A stretch of 64,000 nt of DNA. Source: Chiua virens. Lineage: Eukaryota; Basidiomycota; Agaricomycetes; Boletales; Boletaceae. This document shows positions 36,911 to 49,254 of this stretch, one piece after another. Position 1 is the stretch's first letter. Every line of letters begins with the position of its first letter. A model generated the notes under the pieces. It was not told where the DNA came from. It made no database searches and saw nothing but the letters and a program-made list of their open reading frames with translations. The translations under genes were made by a program, and so were the position numbers. The stretch lies in assembly GCA_019787685.1 (NCBI GenBank), contig JAHNUO010000024.1:62001-126000 (forward strand), given 5' to 3'.

Positions 36911-36918
36911 ATATAAAA
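36911..36918 (+). promoter_or_regulatory. TATA box of Lac1
   Basis: The sequence GAATATAAAAAGGG lies about 50 bases upstream of the Lac1 start codon. The same box in the same place is present upstream of Lac3 and, slightly changed, of Lac2. Confidence 0.6.
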
Positions 36919-36967
36919 AGGGCACGAGCAGCACACCATTATTCACCTCGATCTCATAACATCCGAG

Positions 36968-39063
36968 ATGTTGTCCACGTCATTACTCTTCCTCTCACTG
37001 TTTTACTTTACCAATGCACTCTCGCTCTCCAACCTCTCCCCCAGGTCCAAGGTTGGGGCGAGGGCAACGCTTGGTCCTACAAGCACACTTAATATTGTGA
37101 ACCAAAATATCGCGCCGGATGGGTTTAACCGATCGTGAGTCGATGTCGAGTGCGCCTTCTCAGTACATTGTTGACATTCACCAGATCGGTCCTTGTCAAT
37201 GGTGTATTCCCTGCGCCGTTGATCCAAGTTCAAAAGGTAAGATCACCATAATAGGTAGATCGCGTGTTCATTCTTTCTAGGGAAATCAACTTAGCCTTCA
37301 AGTCAATAATCAACTTACAGATACAACCATGGACATAGAAACCAGCATCGTAAGTATCTGCATCTATCATGTCTCGACCTGTGTTTTGACGTATTTTCAA
37401 AAGCACTGGCACGGAATATTTCAGCAAGGAGGGACCAACTACGCTGATGGTGTTGCTTGGGTTACTCAATGCCCAATCAAACAGCAGAAGTCGTTCCAGT
37501 ACCAATTCAATGTCGGGTCCCAGACTGGTACTTATTGGTACCACTCACACTATTCTACTCAATATTGTGATGGTCTTCGTGGCCCGCTGGTCGTCTATGA
37601 TCCTCAGGACCCTATGGCAAATTTGTATGACATTGATAATAGTAAGTTATTAACGATTTCTACACTTACCATTGCGCTAAGCTGCGAATAGACAACACGG
37701 TCATAACCCTCGCGGACTGGTGAGCGAACTTACACGACCAAGGATCTTGGATTAACCTGTGTTTAGGTACCACACTTCTGCCGTTCAGCTTGGAAATATC
37801 TTCGGGCCGGTGACCGCAAATTCGACGCTAATCAATGGCCTTGGTCGCTACTCTGGTGGTCCAGTAAGCCCGCTCGCAGTCATCAATGTGCAACAAGGAT
37901 TACGCTATCGTCTCCGGGTGGTCAGCATGTCCTGCGATCCTCAATTCAACTTTACAATCGATGGTCACCGGATGACCATCATCGAAGTAGATGGAAACGA
38001 AGTGACCCCTGTACAAGTGGACTCTATCCCTATATTTGCAGGTCAACGATACTCCGTTGTTGTCACTGCCAACCAGACGGCTGGAAACTACTGGATTCGC
38101 GCTGGTCCACCGGGTGGCACGTTTGACGGCGGTATCAACTCTGCGATCTTACGATACAATGGAGCACCAGTCCAAGATCCCACGTCAGCACCTGGCCCGT
38201 ATCAACTCAGCTTCGATGAAGGTGCACTTCACCCATTAATCAACCCTGCCGCTCCTGGAATTCCCCAAATTGGACAGGCAGACGTGAACATCCAACTTGC
38301 TCCCGGCATCAACGCATCGAGATACTTTACGATCAACGGTGTTGCCTATGAAGACCCTCCTGTCCCCGTCCTTCTCCAAATTCTCAGCGGAACATTGCAA
38401 GCTTCTCAATTGCTGCCAAACGGAAGCGTCTATTCACTCCCAGCGAACAAGGTTATAGAGATAAGCTTCCCTAACCCTACTGCAGCTCCTGGTGGTCCTG
38501 TGAGTGCGGCGCGCTTGAAATGGTGGTCCCAGCTGACGCTTGCATACGTTTTTAGCACCCTATCCATCTTCATGGGGTACGTAGCCCTTTGTTGAAATTT
38601 TTGTATCCAGCTTGACAAATGTTTCTTGCAGCACGCGTTCTCTGTCGTGAGAGTATCTGGCACCAATGCCACCAACTTCGTGAATCCTGTCCGTCGCGAT
38701 GTCGTGGCGATCGGCAGTTCCTCTACAGATAATGTGACCATCCGTTTCGTCACTGACAATGTAGGACCTTGGTTCCTTCACTGGTGAGCGTTGGATCAGA
38801 GCATCCCAGACCGCTTGTATCTCATGTATCTTTTTTTAGCCACATTGACTGGCATCTCCATCAGTGCGTTTCATTAATTTTTGGCCGACCTTGATGGGGA
38901 GCTAACCCTTGTTCCTAGCGGATTCGCTGTTGTGATGGCCGAAGCGACGAACGAGGTGTCCGCTCAAGTGGTTCCTCCGTGTATGTACTCTTCCTCTAGG
39001 ACAACACTGCAGCAACACTAATTCCTCATTGTGACAGCCTCATGGAATCAATTATGCAATTAA
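36968..39063 (+). CDS. Laccase, multicopper oxidase (Lac1)
   Basis: Secreted p-diphenol:oxygen oxidoreductase. Signal peptide [19 protein letters not shown]. Eleven exons: 36968-37134, 37185-37236, 37281-37349, 37404-37641, 37692-37719, 37767-38499, 38556-38576, 38632-38783, 38840-38863, 38919-38980, 39038-39063. They sum to 1572 bases, 523 residues, the usual laccase length. Copper ligand motifs: [45 protein letters not shown] and [19 protein letters not shown]. The residue at the T1 axial position is Phe (HHGF), as in high-potential basidiomycete laccases. It ends VPPSSWNQLCN. All junctions have GT...AG borders and the frame is open. It shares a near-identical partner, Lac3, on the opposite strand. 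Confidence 0.96.
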
Positions 39064-39593
39064 CGGCGACAATGATACTTTCGAACGTACGCGAGCGATT
39101 GCAACCTGAGCTATGCAGCACATGGTTCCATGTCGGGTCGTTCCTTGAACCCAGCATTTGCGCTGCTGGTTCCTTTGATACGATGGTCATATTTATTTCC
39201 AGCGTTCATCTCAAGGATACATTTATACTTAACAGATATTTATCGAGTCGAAGTATTTATACATAAGGATGTACTGTGGAATAATCACACGTTTTTTCCT
39301 GACTTTGTGCGCTCCTCGGATGTTCGAACCCATTACCGTGGTTCTGATTAAGTAAATGGCCAAGGTAAGGCAAAGTTCAATATTTCCTAAAAGCGCGACG
39401 CCAACTCGCATGGCCCTAATATCTCGGGCACCGCTCAGCCATGCGACATCATAGATCGATCATCGTCATGGTCGATCGAGTGAGAAGTGTGTCTGTCTAA
39501 TATTGGCATACAATCCGGTCGTCGATGATTAAAATACTGTGGTATCCTATACACACAGAGCACATCAGCACCCTCAACTCAGCTCAAACGCAA

Positions 39594-41470
39594 CCCATCG
39601 ACCCGGATTGATTTTGGTTTTTGTCCGCCACAGACTCGGAATCCGCATCCACCATTCCGTGACTTTGACCGAACCTCGACACGATGTAGATAGTAATCCC
39701 ACCAAAGATCACTAAAACCACATATTGAGCTGCGATGCACCAGATGACAACAGAATCGTCCGAAACAAAGATATGTAATGCTTGGGCGATGTAGAAGAAT
39801 ATCAGTCTGTACGCATGAGAGGAAGCGTGAATACGCGATTCAAATGAGGACGGCTGAACAAACGTACGTTATTGTACAAATTCAACAAATTCACCGAGCT
39901 CAAGATGGAAAATATTGTCGAAACTATTGAGCAATATGTGAAGACTTAGCTGACGCTTGCTTGTGACCCCGAATCGACAACACCAGGGATAGCGAGGAAG
40001 GTAAAGTTTACGGCAAGCAATACTGTGGACTGCAACCCATAAGTCATCGATATCATGACGTGAGAGATATGCTCACAACAACGAGTAACCGGTTCAAAGT
40101 TGTCGTGAACGTGTCAACAAGAGACTTCCATCGCGATTGATTGAGACTACCATGAATCCAGAACCGTTCCAAACCATCAGTATACCGAGTCCCATAATAA
40201 AAGAAAAGTGGGTCGACGATTCGGAATGCTGTGAAACAGCGAAGATTGAGGGCCTGTTGAGCTTGCTGGGCCACGTCCCACGGTTCCTTCGTCAGACGGC
40301 AAGTGTTTTGAAACTGATGTTCAGCTAATGGCGCATCAAGGAAATCAAGTGAGCAGACGGATCCAATATACTCACTGAAATGAGCCATCGCGCGAGCTTC
40401 AGAGAAAATCAGTACGACCTTACAATGGAATAAGGTGTATCCTACCGATGGCCCAAATGATGTACGGGTTGCTGATCTGCCATTCTTTGTCTTCGTTGAA
40501 TTTCAGCAACAAGAAAAAGGAACGAGAAAGATGTACCCTTCAATAAGCTGACAATATCTCATACGGCAGCTAGTTCATTTTGTGTGAACGGCCTGGAGGA
40601 TGAATTAGCAGTCATCTCCAGTCCTAATATTTTTGATAAGAAAGTAGTATGTATGGTCATCCAAAACAGAGGCATACTAGTCTTGGCATAATTGAGTATC
40701 CCTTTGACGTCTTCGATGATACCTTGGTGAAGTTTGTGATTGTGAGGATAAATGCACAATGCGTCCTGAAATGAATGTCATCTGCATCGCACTTCACTCG
40801 TGTTCAGTACCAAAAAGTTTGAAGTAGAGGTGAACATACCAAACTACTTGCGAAAAAAGACATGCCAGTAAAATGACTCGATCAAATATTCTAAATACTT
40901 GTCAGTGAAAAGGGCACGATAAGCTACAACGTACTGATACAATGATGATCCAGAGCACCCGGGAACCGACTCCCGAGGTCTTTTACTATGTCAACCGGTT
41001 CGACCCAGAACAGAAGGCGGTGGGTATGATTGATGAAGTAGTAGCATCGATCACCACCATTCACGTTCAAAACGAGGTCTAGAAATCCATCCAAGGTAAC
41101 ATTCTGAACGTCGAGGGCCTTCCGGATGAGTACCAATGTCTTGCCGTCACAAATATCACTTTCTGTGAAGATACGCTTTTGAAATGGGTTCAGCACGGTA
41201 TATATAATGAACTGGGAGGGACACATACCAATTCTCGGTGAAAAAATAAAATGTGGCCTTCGGGATGAACATGTTGGGTCCACCCATCAGGAAGCTGCGG
41301 TCTAAACATGTCAAGTATTAAGATCTGTGCGCCACTCTCTGAAGAGATAAGCCTTACGCATCGAAAAGTTCCCCAGGCTGAATGATAAGCGGAAGGTTCT
41401 GCGTCTGGCTGTCCAGGACGTGAAGGCAGTATAGGTACACATCATTTGAATCCTCACTTCGCTCTTATTT
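39594..41470 (-). CDS. WW-like-motif membrane protein, copy B
   Basis: The best-preserved member of this Agaricomycete family in the window. The N-terminal part reads LDSQTQNLPLIIQPGELFDA, then SFLMGGPNMFIPKATFYFFT. The WW-like block is VNGGDRCYYFINHTHRLLFW, then VEPVDIVKDLGSRFPG. Next come IYPHNHKLHQGIIEDVKGIL and RPFTQNELAAV, then DPLFFYYGTRYTDGLERFW. C-terminal membrane segments follow (including VLVIFGGITIYIVSRFGQSH), and the end is DADSESVADKNQNQSGSMGC then V and a stop. Function is unknown. The start codon was not fixed; it lies upstream of about 41440. It sits tail to tail with Lac1. Confidence 0.6.
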
Positions 41471-41974
41471 TCGGGTAACCCCCCTGACAATTTTTGGGGT
41501 CACATGCCTGGGTGGGGTTGAGCTGTATGGAGATTGGTAGTCTGACAGTAAAGCCCAATATTTTGGCAGCGAGTCGTGCCAGCGAGTGGCCACTGGCACG
41601 GGTAGAGCTGAGACACATCCATTATGTTCTTCCACGTTTGCGCGGTTCGAAATGTTTTGTAAATATTCTGTAGTGCAGTTTATCACTGCAGGAACATCGC
41701 TGGCGTGCAACTGAGCCTGAACCTGGCCCATGTGGTGTGTGGCAAATGCGGAAATCGATTTCCATAACAAAGTGAACCAACCCCGTAATCCGGATGCTAT
41801 GCGTCTCGCGGGCGGATGGAAACGATGAACAAGAGACAGCAGAAACCGCAAGAGGTGACGTGAGTTCGTCCCGCTGGACGATGACATTTCCCAACCGTAC
41901 GTGATGGGAGGGAAACTAAGCGTTATTCCGTAACAAACTTCATTCATGTAGTAGGCCACTCGTCCATGACACAA
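41465..41974 (-). CDS. Unrecognised open frame
   Basis: A 169-residue minus-strand frame (MCHGRVAYYMNEVCYGITLS... to ...PPRHVTPKIVRGVTRK). The piece VEEHNGCVSALPVPVATRWH slightly resembles the region around the 'TRW' motif of hAT transposases, but no other hAT hallmark was found. It abuts the 5' end of WW-like copy B and may be part of a transposon relic or chance. Low confidence in coding status. Confidence 0.22.
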   Translation of the reverse strand: MCHGRVAYYMNEVCYGITLSFPPITYGWEMSSSSGTNSRHLLRFLLSLVHRFHPPARRIASGLRGWFTLLWKSISAFATHHMGQVQAQLHASDVPAVINCTTEYLQNISNRANVEEHNGCVSALPVPVATRWHDSLPKYWALLSDYQSPYSSTPPRHVTPKIVRGVTRK

Positions 41975-43219
41975 TTTGGGATCGTCACCTCTAAGTTTCG
42001 ATTTGAAATGCCAAGGACCAAGTTAAAGCAACATCAATGTTTCCTGGAAGCACGTAGGTGACAAGAAAGCAAGTGATCGATATCCTTCCATGCGGTAAAT
42101 ATGATTCCGAGGTGTGAAGTTATCGCGTGCTTTAAATTACAATAATAGCGCCGTCGACGATTCAAGCTCCGCTCGAAACACGCAGGTAGTACATACTACG
42201 CGGGTGTGGAGGTAAATCTCGGTCATAGATTGACGTGAAAGACTATAGGTTAGTATCTCATCCATATGGACTGACACGTTCTTTCTCGTCGTCCAGATTA
42301 CCGCTTTTACTTGTGTGAATTTGTTCACCCCTATGCCCAGGACTACCCGTCACGTTTCTCTTGAATCAAACCCAAACCTGCTCTCCTGTCCGTATTATAG
42401 TCCGAAGAATCGTTTCTTTCCCTGGGGCAGAATCCTTCGCCAAATATTCATGCCTCAGATCCTCCTTCCTAATAATGATCGCTTCGACACTTAGATGGTA
42501 AGCATCATGGACTCATGCCAGTGGTCCTTTAGGTGCAAAAAATGTGTCGCAAGGAATTAACATTGTAGGCGACAACGAGGCAATAACGTAATCGAACATG
42601 ATGGGAGAGTCCATACAAGTACACATGAGCGGGCATGCATGTGCCTGTGTGGCAGAAGAGAAGCCGAGAGCCCGACTCGGAGAGGTAAGTGAAGATGCCA
42701 AGTATGTATATTACTGATGTTGTTTCAGGATGTACGAACGTGACCCGGTGCCGGTCAATTCGGACGGGCCGAATACTTCTCGATGCCCAATTCATCAGCA
42801 CAAAGTTGGCTCTCGCAGCAAGGTAAGCATGGTTTCAGTATGTGTATAAGCCGATCATCGTATCAGGTAGACATGGAACAGTACGCTCACTCGGTTCTGG
42901 ATCTAATGACTGCATCACTTGAGTCTCGGCAGTGATGCATTCAGATTATACCTGATCCGCACAGCCAACAGCCTGGGAGGGCTTCGAACAAAAGCCAGTG
43001 ATGGGGCCCGTTATTCCCTTGTTACCGGTCGGTTTGGAAAGTGCACTGTTCCGAATTCCCGAGTTATTGCATGCGTGTAATGACATCACGACGTTTTATT
43101 GCCAATGCAAGCAACTGTACTACGTCTTATTAAACCCACGAGTTTGAGTTGAGTAACTCACGATCACTTCTTCCTACTTTCGTCTCTTGACTGTCTCCTA
43201 GTTCAAATCCATCAAGATC
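41975..43219. other. Intergenic, no supported gene
   Basis: No gene was recognised. The end near 43180-43219 is pyrimidine-rich, as expected for the 5' leader of the DUF6533-type gene. Confidence 0.4.
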
Positions 43220-44934
43220 ATGTCTTCAGCTGTGGCGTCTTCTCTCATGGCCATTCAGCAAAAGAACTATCTTTGTCGTATGCTCGTCCACAGTCGGGTG
43301 ATCGATCTCATAGGCTTCTCGTAGTCGCTCTCCTCGCCGCTGTCGGTTATTATTACAGTAAGGCATATATCATTGCTTCTGTTCCATCTAAGGCACTGAC
43401 TTACACGACATCAGTTCTTCTCTTACCAAAAGAGGTACACCTTGCATATTCTCTCACGGAAGTTCAGATTTACCTGATCAATATCAATCAAGGTAGAATA
43501 CATCTGGGTCAGCGCATAGATATTTCTAGGGTTGACATATCATTGATGAGACTGCAGAGCAAACCGTGGAGTTGCGTGTCAGCGCTGTTCATTCTTGTGT
43601 GTCCAATGTTCAGTTTGGTTGAGACATTCTCTAGCAAGGCTTATACAGGTCCGTTACTGTGGCTTGTTTAGTTTGACGTGAGCATATGGCTTGTGTGGTG
43701 CATACACTGAATGCTGATTTTGTGTTCGTCAGGGTCACCGCCATTGGTAAGTTTTATACATCGAAAAGAGATTTGATCGAAGCTTTACCGCTTTGAAGTG
43801 GGAAGTAGTTTCATGCCTGGGCCTTCGAATGTACATTTCTCCAGATCTCAATGGCAAATGACTTTACTAATGTGAATTACGGCATGTACAGATGTACGTG
43901 ATGGTATTATCGTCGTTGCATTGATAAAGCACCTCTCGAAGCACATTGATGGACATCAATTCAACAGTTGTAAGCCCTCACGCAATGCTTTCTCCTTTTC
44001 CCATGTTCACTGCTACCTGAAGGCGAAATATTGCATGATATCGAGAATTTGACATACATATTTTTTCTCGGCGCAGCTGATCGTGAGTAGTCGTGTAATA
44101 CCTTACTTAAATGCATTCAATAACGACTCAACTATATACAGTCATAATGATCCTACGCGTATGGGCAATGTACAACCGATCAAGGCGAATCCTTGGCGTC
44201 CTCTTTGCCTTGTTTTCCATAGAGATCATCTCCGTCGTGGTAGCTAATGCTGTCTACAGTAATCCAAAGAAGGAACCGCGTATGTAGATACCGATTCAAT
44301 GTGATACGACACTAACCAATGGTTAGAGGTCGTTGTTCAAATACTGGAATATTCATTTTGCACGGCGCCGTTTACATCGCCCATCTTTGCGGAAGTGACA
44401 GACAGTGTGCAAATGACATTTGCTACTGTGTTGTGCACGCTCGCCATCATCCAGTTCGCGAGGCAGTTAGCTCAAATGTACAACGTGACGAAGCAGTGGC
44501 AACTCAACCCATACATGAATTTGCTCATTTTTCAGGGAGTCCTTTACTTTATTGCGTATGTCTCTGTCCTTTCTTACCCTTACCTTTCGGTGCTTAACGG
44601 TGCATATATCACAGGATCTTTCTGGTGAACTTTATTGACCTACTAGGTGATATGAACAAGATCCCAGCCAGCGGTTGGCAGTTCATCTTGGCATATATCG
44701 TGGGCCTCGTGCCTGTGACCACCCTCACTCCTCGATTCATCATAGGCATACGAGAGTTGCACGCGAAAGGATGTTCGAGGCAGGCGTGGTGTTGGGATCG
44801 ACAGTGGGTTTGGCTTATCCTCGTTATCAAGCCAAGGCTGTACTGCTGGAGCGATGGTGTTCGCCGCCGGAGTGCAGGGCGAGGTGGATGACTGGCAGGT
44901 CGAGAGAACAGCAAATGTAGAGATAGAGGTTTGA
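43220..44934 (+). CDS. DUF6533-type multi-pass membrane protein
   Basis: A member of the large Agaricomycete family with an N-terminal DUF6533 domain and about seven membrane helices; function unknown. Start MSSAVASSLMAIQQKNYLC. The DUF6533-like pattern is seen in VALLAAVGYYY and PKEVHLAYSLTEVQIYLI. C-terminal helices are clear: FIMILRVWAMYNRSRRILGV, LFALFSIEIISVVVANAVY, QILEYSFCTAPFTSPIFAEV, TLAIIQFARQLAQMYNVTKQ, NLLIFQGVLYFIA, GWQFILAYIVGLVPVTTLTP and RFIIGIRELHAK. The conserved end DVRGRRGVGIDSGFGLSS is reached only if one of two G at 44769-44770 is skipped; the frame then runs to a stop at 44932. Exon borders in 43.3-44.1 kb are uncertain. Confidence 0.72.
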
Positions 44935-45423
44935 AAAAACCAGGAGAAGGAAGGGATCCAGGTTAGAGGGTCGATGTTGCGTGCTTTCGGTTATTACTAT
45001 TTATTCTCTTCCTATATTTATATGTTCAAGTTCGAATTTATTTACGTCTTAGGCTGTTGTCGCATTCAGATGTAGATATACTGGGTGGAATCATACACAT
45101 GTCATCCCGAGCCACATTATAGGTATTTGTCTCGGACTGCAAGCACACGAGCGGATAAACCTCTAGGTTTCCAGGAACCACTGACAGGTCAATCGAAAAT
45201 GTACCATAGGAGCTTCGTCCGAATGTCGGCGGAGCGCACAGGTCAACAGAAAACGGGCGGTTATTCCACGTGTATATTCTTTTGGATAAATAATAAGATA
45301 AATACCGATAGATTACTTGTAAGTATGCCTAAGACCTTTGTTACGACTTGCAAGGGACCATTCGCCAAAATGCTGGATTCAAGGAACAGAGATACAGAGT
45401 GCTGCGCATGCACGGCGCACGTT
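44935..45423. other. 3' flank of Lac2 and DUF6533 gene
   Basis: A convergent intergenic region. From about 45160 (TTTCCAGGAACC) it resembles the 3' flanks of Lac1, Lac3 and, weakly, Lac4. Confidence 0.5.
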
Positions 45424-47593
45424 TCAAACGTTCGCTTTAGTCTGCGAGTATCCTTGTCCCGGGTTCCAGCCTGAGGATGGATTGTTGCACAACTGATTCC
45501 ATGCGGCTATGACAATGAGGGATCAATATCGTTGTAGTTTTTTCGGTCTCAGCAGGAAGAGGTACGTACGCGGAGGAACCACTTGAGTGGACACCTGATC
45601 CGTTGCTTCGGCCATCACAACAGCGAATCCGCTAAGGAACAGGGGTTAGCTTCCCATCAAGGTCGGTCAGAATTGAATGAAACGCACTGATGAGATGCCA
45701 GTCAATGTGGCTAGAAACAGAAACATGAGATACGAGCGATTGTGGGATGCTCTGCTTCGGTGCAACACTCACCAGTGAAGGAACCAAGGTCCTGGGTTAT
45801 CTGTAACAAAACGAATAGTCACACTATCTGTAGAGGAACTGCCAATGGACACGACATCGCGACGGACAGGATTCACGAAGTTAGTGGCATCGGTACCTGA
45901 CACTCTCACAACAGAGAAAGCGTGCTGCAAGAAACATTTGCTGAGCTGAATACAAAAGATCAACAACGGGCCACGTACGCCATGAAGATGGATAGGGTGC
46001 TAGAAATGCATGCAAGGGTTAGCTGGGACCACCGTTACAAAGGGCGTCGCACTCACAGGACCACCAGGAGCTGCAGTAGGGTTAGGGAAACTTATCTCTA
46101 TAACCTTGTTCGCGGGGAGTTGGTAGAAGCTTCCTTTTGGCAGCAATTGTGAAGCTTGTAATGTTCCGCTGAGAATTTGGAGAAGGACGGGGACAGGAGG
46201 GTCTTCAAAGGAAACACCGTTGAATGTAAAGTACCTCGATCCGTTGATGCCGGGAGCAAGTTGGATGTTCACGTCTGCCTGTCCGATTTCGGGAATTCCG
46301 GGTGCGGCAGGGTAGACCAATGGGTGAAGTGCACCCTCATCGAAGGGGAGTTCGCATGGGCCAGGTGTTGACATGGGGTCCTGAGCTGGTGCTCCATTGT
46401 ATCGCAAGATCGCAGAGTTCATACCGCCGTCGAACGTGCCACCAGGTGGACTGGCGCGAATCCAGTAGTTTCCAATGGCCTGGTTGGCGGTAATAACCAC
46501 GGAGTACCGCTGACCTGCGAATATGGGGATAGAGTCCACTTGTACAGGGGTCACTTCGTTTCCATCTACTTCGATGATGGTCATCCTGTGATCACCAATC
46601 GTAAAGTTGAATTGAGGATCGCAGGACATGCTGACAACGCGGAAGCGATAGCGTAATCCTTGTTGAACATTGATGGCCGCGAGCGGACTTTCTGGACCAC
46701 CGGAGTAGCGGCCAAGACCGTTGATTAGAGTCGAACTCGCTGTCACTGGTCCGAAAACAGTGCGGAGTTGGACAGACGACGTATGGTACCTAAGTACGGG
46801 TTGACCCAAAAACCTTGATCATATAAGATTTCGCTTACCAATCTGCGAGGGTTATAACCGTGGTCTCTGTTCGCAGCTTTCAATGCAATGCAGATGTGGA
46901 AAAAGTTGGTAATTTACCATCATCGACATCATACAAATCTCCCAGAGGGTCCTGGGGGTCATAGATGACCAGTGGGCCTCGAAGGCCATCACAATATTGA
47001 GTAGAGTAATGCGAGTGGTACCAATAGGTTCCAGTCTGAGAGCCGACATTGAATTGGTACTGGAACGAGTTCTGCGGTTGGAATTGGGCATTGAGTAACC
47101 CAAGCGACACCATCAGCGTAGTTGGTCCCTTTTTGAAGAATTCCGTGCCAATGCTTTGGAAAATACATCAAATCACGAATCAATATATGATATGTAAGGT
47201 ATTTACGATGCTGGTTTCCACATCCATGGTTGTATCTGTAAGTTGGTTGACGACTTGAAGGCTGAGTTGATTGCCCTAGAAAGAATCAGTGAATGATCGA
47301 CCCATTGCATTACCGTAATCTTACCGTTTGAGCTTGAATCAACGGTGCAGGGAATAGACCATTGACGAGGACTGCTCTGGTGAACATCGAGGATGTATTC
47401 AGAAACTCCACTGAACATCTACTTACGATCGTTTGAGCCCATCCGGCGCGATATCAGCGTTCACAATGTAAAGTGTGCTCGTAGGACCAAGTACCCCCTT
47501 CGATGTATACCCACTCCTGGGGGAAAGGTTAGGGAGCGAGAGTGCATTGACGACGCAGAACAGTGAGAGGATAAGTAATGACGGGGATAACAT
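45424..47593 (-). pseudogene. Laccase with two frame breaks (Lac2)
   Basis: A full-length laccase locus in the same exon layout as Lac1. Signal peptide [55 protein letters not shown]; then a long central exon and [20 protein letters not shown]. Two single-base differences from Lac1/Lac3 break it. One extra base near 47080 (the ATTCCAACC where the copies have ATTCAACC) falls after VTQCPI. One missing base near 45691 (CTCATCA for CTCCATCA) falls just after HCHIDWHL, next to the T1 copper site. The last exon lacks the early stop of Lac1 and continues QLCNNPSSGWNPGQGYSQ. It is either a young pseudogene or a sequence-error victim. Divergence from Lac1 is clearly greater than that of Lac3. Confidence 0.8.
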
Positions 47594-47645
47594 CTCAGAT
47601 GTTATTAGGGGGTTGAGGTGAACGATGGTGAGATGCTCGTGTCCT

Positions 47646-47655
47646 TATATTTGCG
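47646..47655 (-). promoter_or_regulatory. TATA-like box of Lac2
   Basis: The minus strand reads AAATATAAGG about 55-60 bases upstream of the Lac2 ATG. This position matches the TATA box of Lac1 and Lac3, with a changed core. Confidence 0.4.
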
Positions 47656-49250
47656 AGCATAAAGGAACGATGGGGCATAATCTGTTGCAAGAGCTCAGCC
47701 TTCGCTTGCCTCTACCAATCGAGTTACAGTGCAAATCACGGACTATGCTGGGTTCGATCTCGTGGTTCCTTCCACCAATCTCGTTCTTTGCAGGACGGGT
47801 GAGGTACCAGGAAAGGAACGTAAAAAGATATGGTAGGTTCGTAACTCGGACCTGGAAGGTGCAGCCGACGACTCCTGCCTGTGATGACAGACAGAAACAC
47901 ATTAGTTGACTATGGACTATTGAGCAAGACGAGATACGCACCGTCAATGCCTAGACAACATAAGAAGCTAGGTCATTCTGGGGACTGACTGATGTGTCTG
48001 CAAAATCTAGAAACAATTCAGTAGAGCGAGACGCAAATAGAGGAGTGATATGTCATTCGGAGAGCGTGAAGACTCCAATTTTATATTGGATATAATGCTG
48101 CCGGGCTTCCCCAAGGGTCATTCTACGGTGCACTTGAAGGTAAGTAACTCATCTTGCGGCGTAATCGACCTTCTTCGAAAGCCCCGCACAAAGTGGTTGG
48201 GGTTCCACGTCAGTCTCTGCTAGCTAACACCAGAGGTACCGAACGATAGACTCCTATCGCATCTCAGGGACCTTGTTACAGCCTGTTCCGTGTTTCCTGG
48301 CAGATTAGCATCATTGAGGAGAAGCCGCGTGAGAACGCGATGGAATGTTATCGAAGCAAGGAACGAGCGCATCATGCATGCCCCTTCCTGGTGAGATGAC
48401 ATGATTTTCCAGACACGTGGCCAAAGCACTGGTCAGCAATCTTTCCGAACAGTCAAAGATGGTTCTTCAGGAAAGGCTGCACTCGATTAATCGTGCATAT
48501 AAGGATCAATAGTGTGCAATTTTTTCTGATGCTGCGTGAACCGAGTGATACAATCCTTGGAAAGGCTCGATCAATAACTCGGAACGGGTTTCCATGTTGA
48601 TAAGACAAGTCCGAGACCGTCGTCAAGGGTGCGGAGGATTGCTATTTATCATGAGGAGTCGGTGATATTATGATTTGAGAACAGCTTTTGAAGTTGTTTC
48701 CCCTTGGCGATGCGTGGTCGTCCTGCACAAGCACGAAGTAATAGTAACACAAGCAATACGCACGCCATTCCACTTACTTGCGACTGCACTCCTGGGACTG
48801 CCAGTCAGGAGTGCAAACAACAGCCATCCATTAATGCATCATCCATCAATGTGTCCCCCTAGCCAACCCCTGGCGTCACCTGAATCCGACGCAGGAATGC
48901 ATATTCAGGTGTGTAAGAATTAGACCCACTGAAAGCTGTCATTGATGGCACTAGAGAACGCACTGCACTTGTTAAATTGGGCGTCGTGTCGCGTCGGGCA
49001 AACATGAGCCAAATATGTGCCGGAATTGAGTAGCATTCAACTTGAATTTGCGTAGCCTAACAAAGCAGTTCAGTGTGTCCGCGCCTGCAACCCGAGCGGA
49101 CTTCAGCAGTAGCCTGAATGATGACAACCGTTCACGTTGCTTCAATTTGAAGTTATCACTAGGACGACTTGAAAGTAGGAAGGCCTCTTTAATTTGGTTT
49201 GGCGTCTCGAGATGATTGGAAAGTGTTTTTAGTGGCCCAAAACCACAGCA
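47656..49250. other. Upstream region of Lac2
   Basis: To about 48.95 kb this is a diverged copy of the DNA upstream of Lac1 and Lac3 (for example the block around 48210-48310 ending TTTCCTGGCAGATTAGCA matches 54040-54115). No intact gene was seen. 49.0-49.25 kb is unrelated. Confidence 0.5.
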
Positions 49251-49254
49251 AGTA

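Larger units (their letters stand above)
34990..39345. repeat. Arm 1 of inverted duplication (SRA3-Lac1)
   Basis: This segment matches 51030-55736 in opposite orientation. It contains the SRA3 fragment, about 1.8 kb of upstream DNA and the whole Lac1 gene with its 3' flank. The similarity ends on the left in the sequence around TTAATTTACTTACATCCG, and on the right just after CGAACCCATTACC. Arm lengths differ (about 4.36 against 4.71 kb), mainly from indels upstream of the laccases and the loss of SRA exon 1. Confidence 0.8.

Noticed and set aside
41465..41974. hAT transposase
   Set aside because: Only a weak 'TRWH' resemblance; no inverted repeats, 8-bp duplication or dimerisation domain was seen, so it is kept as an unrecognised frame only.
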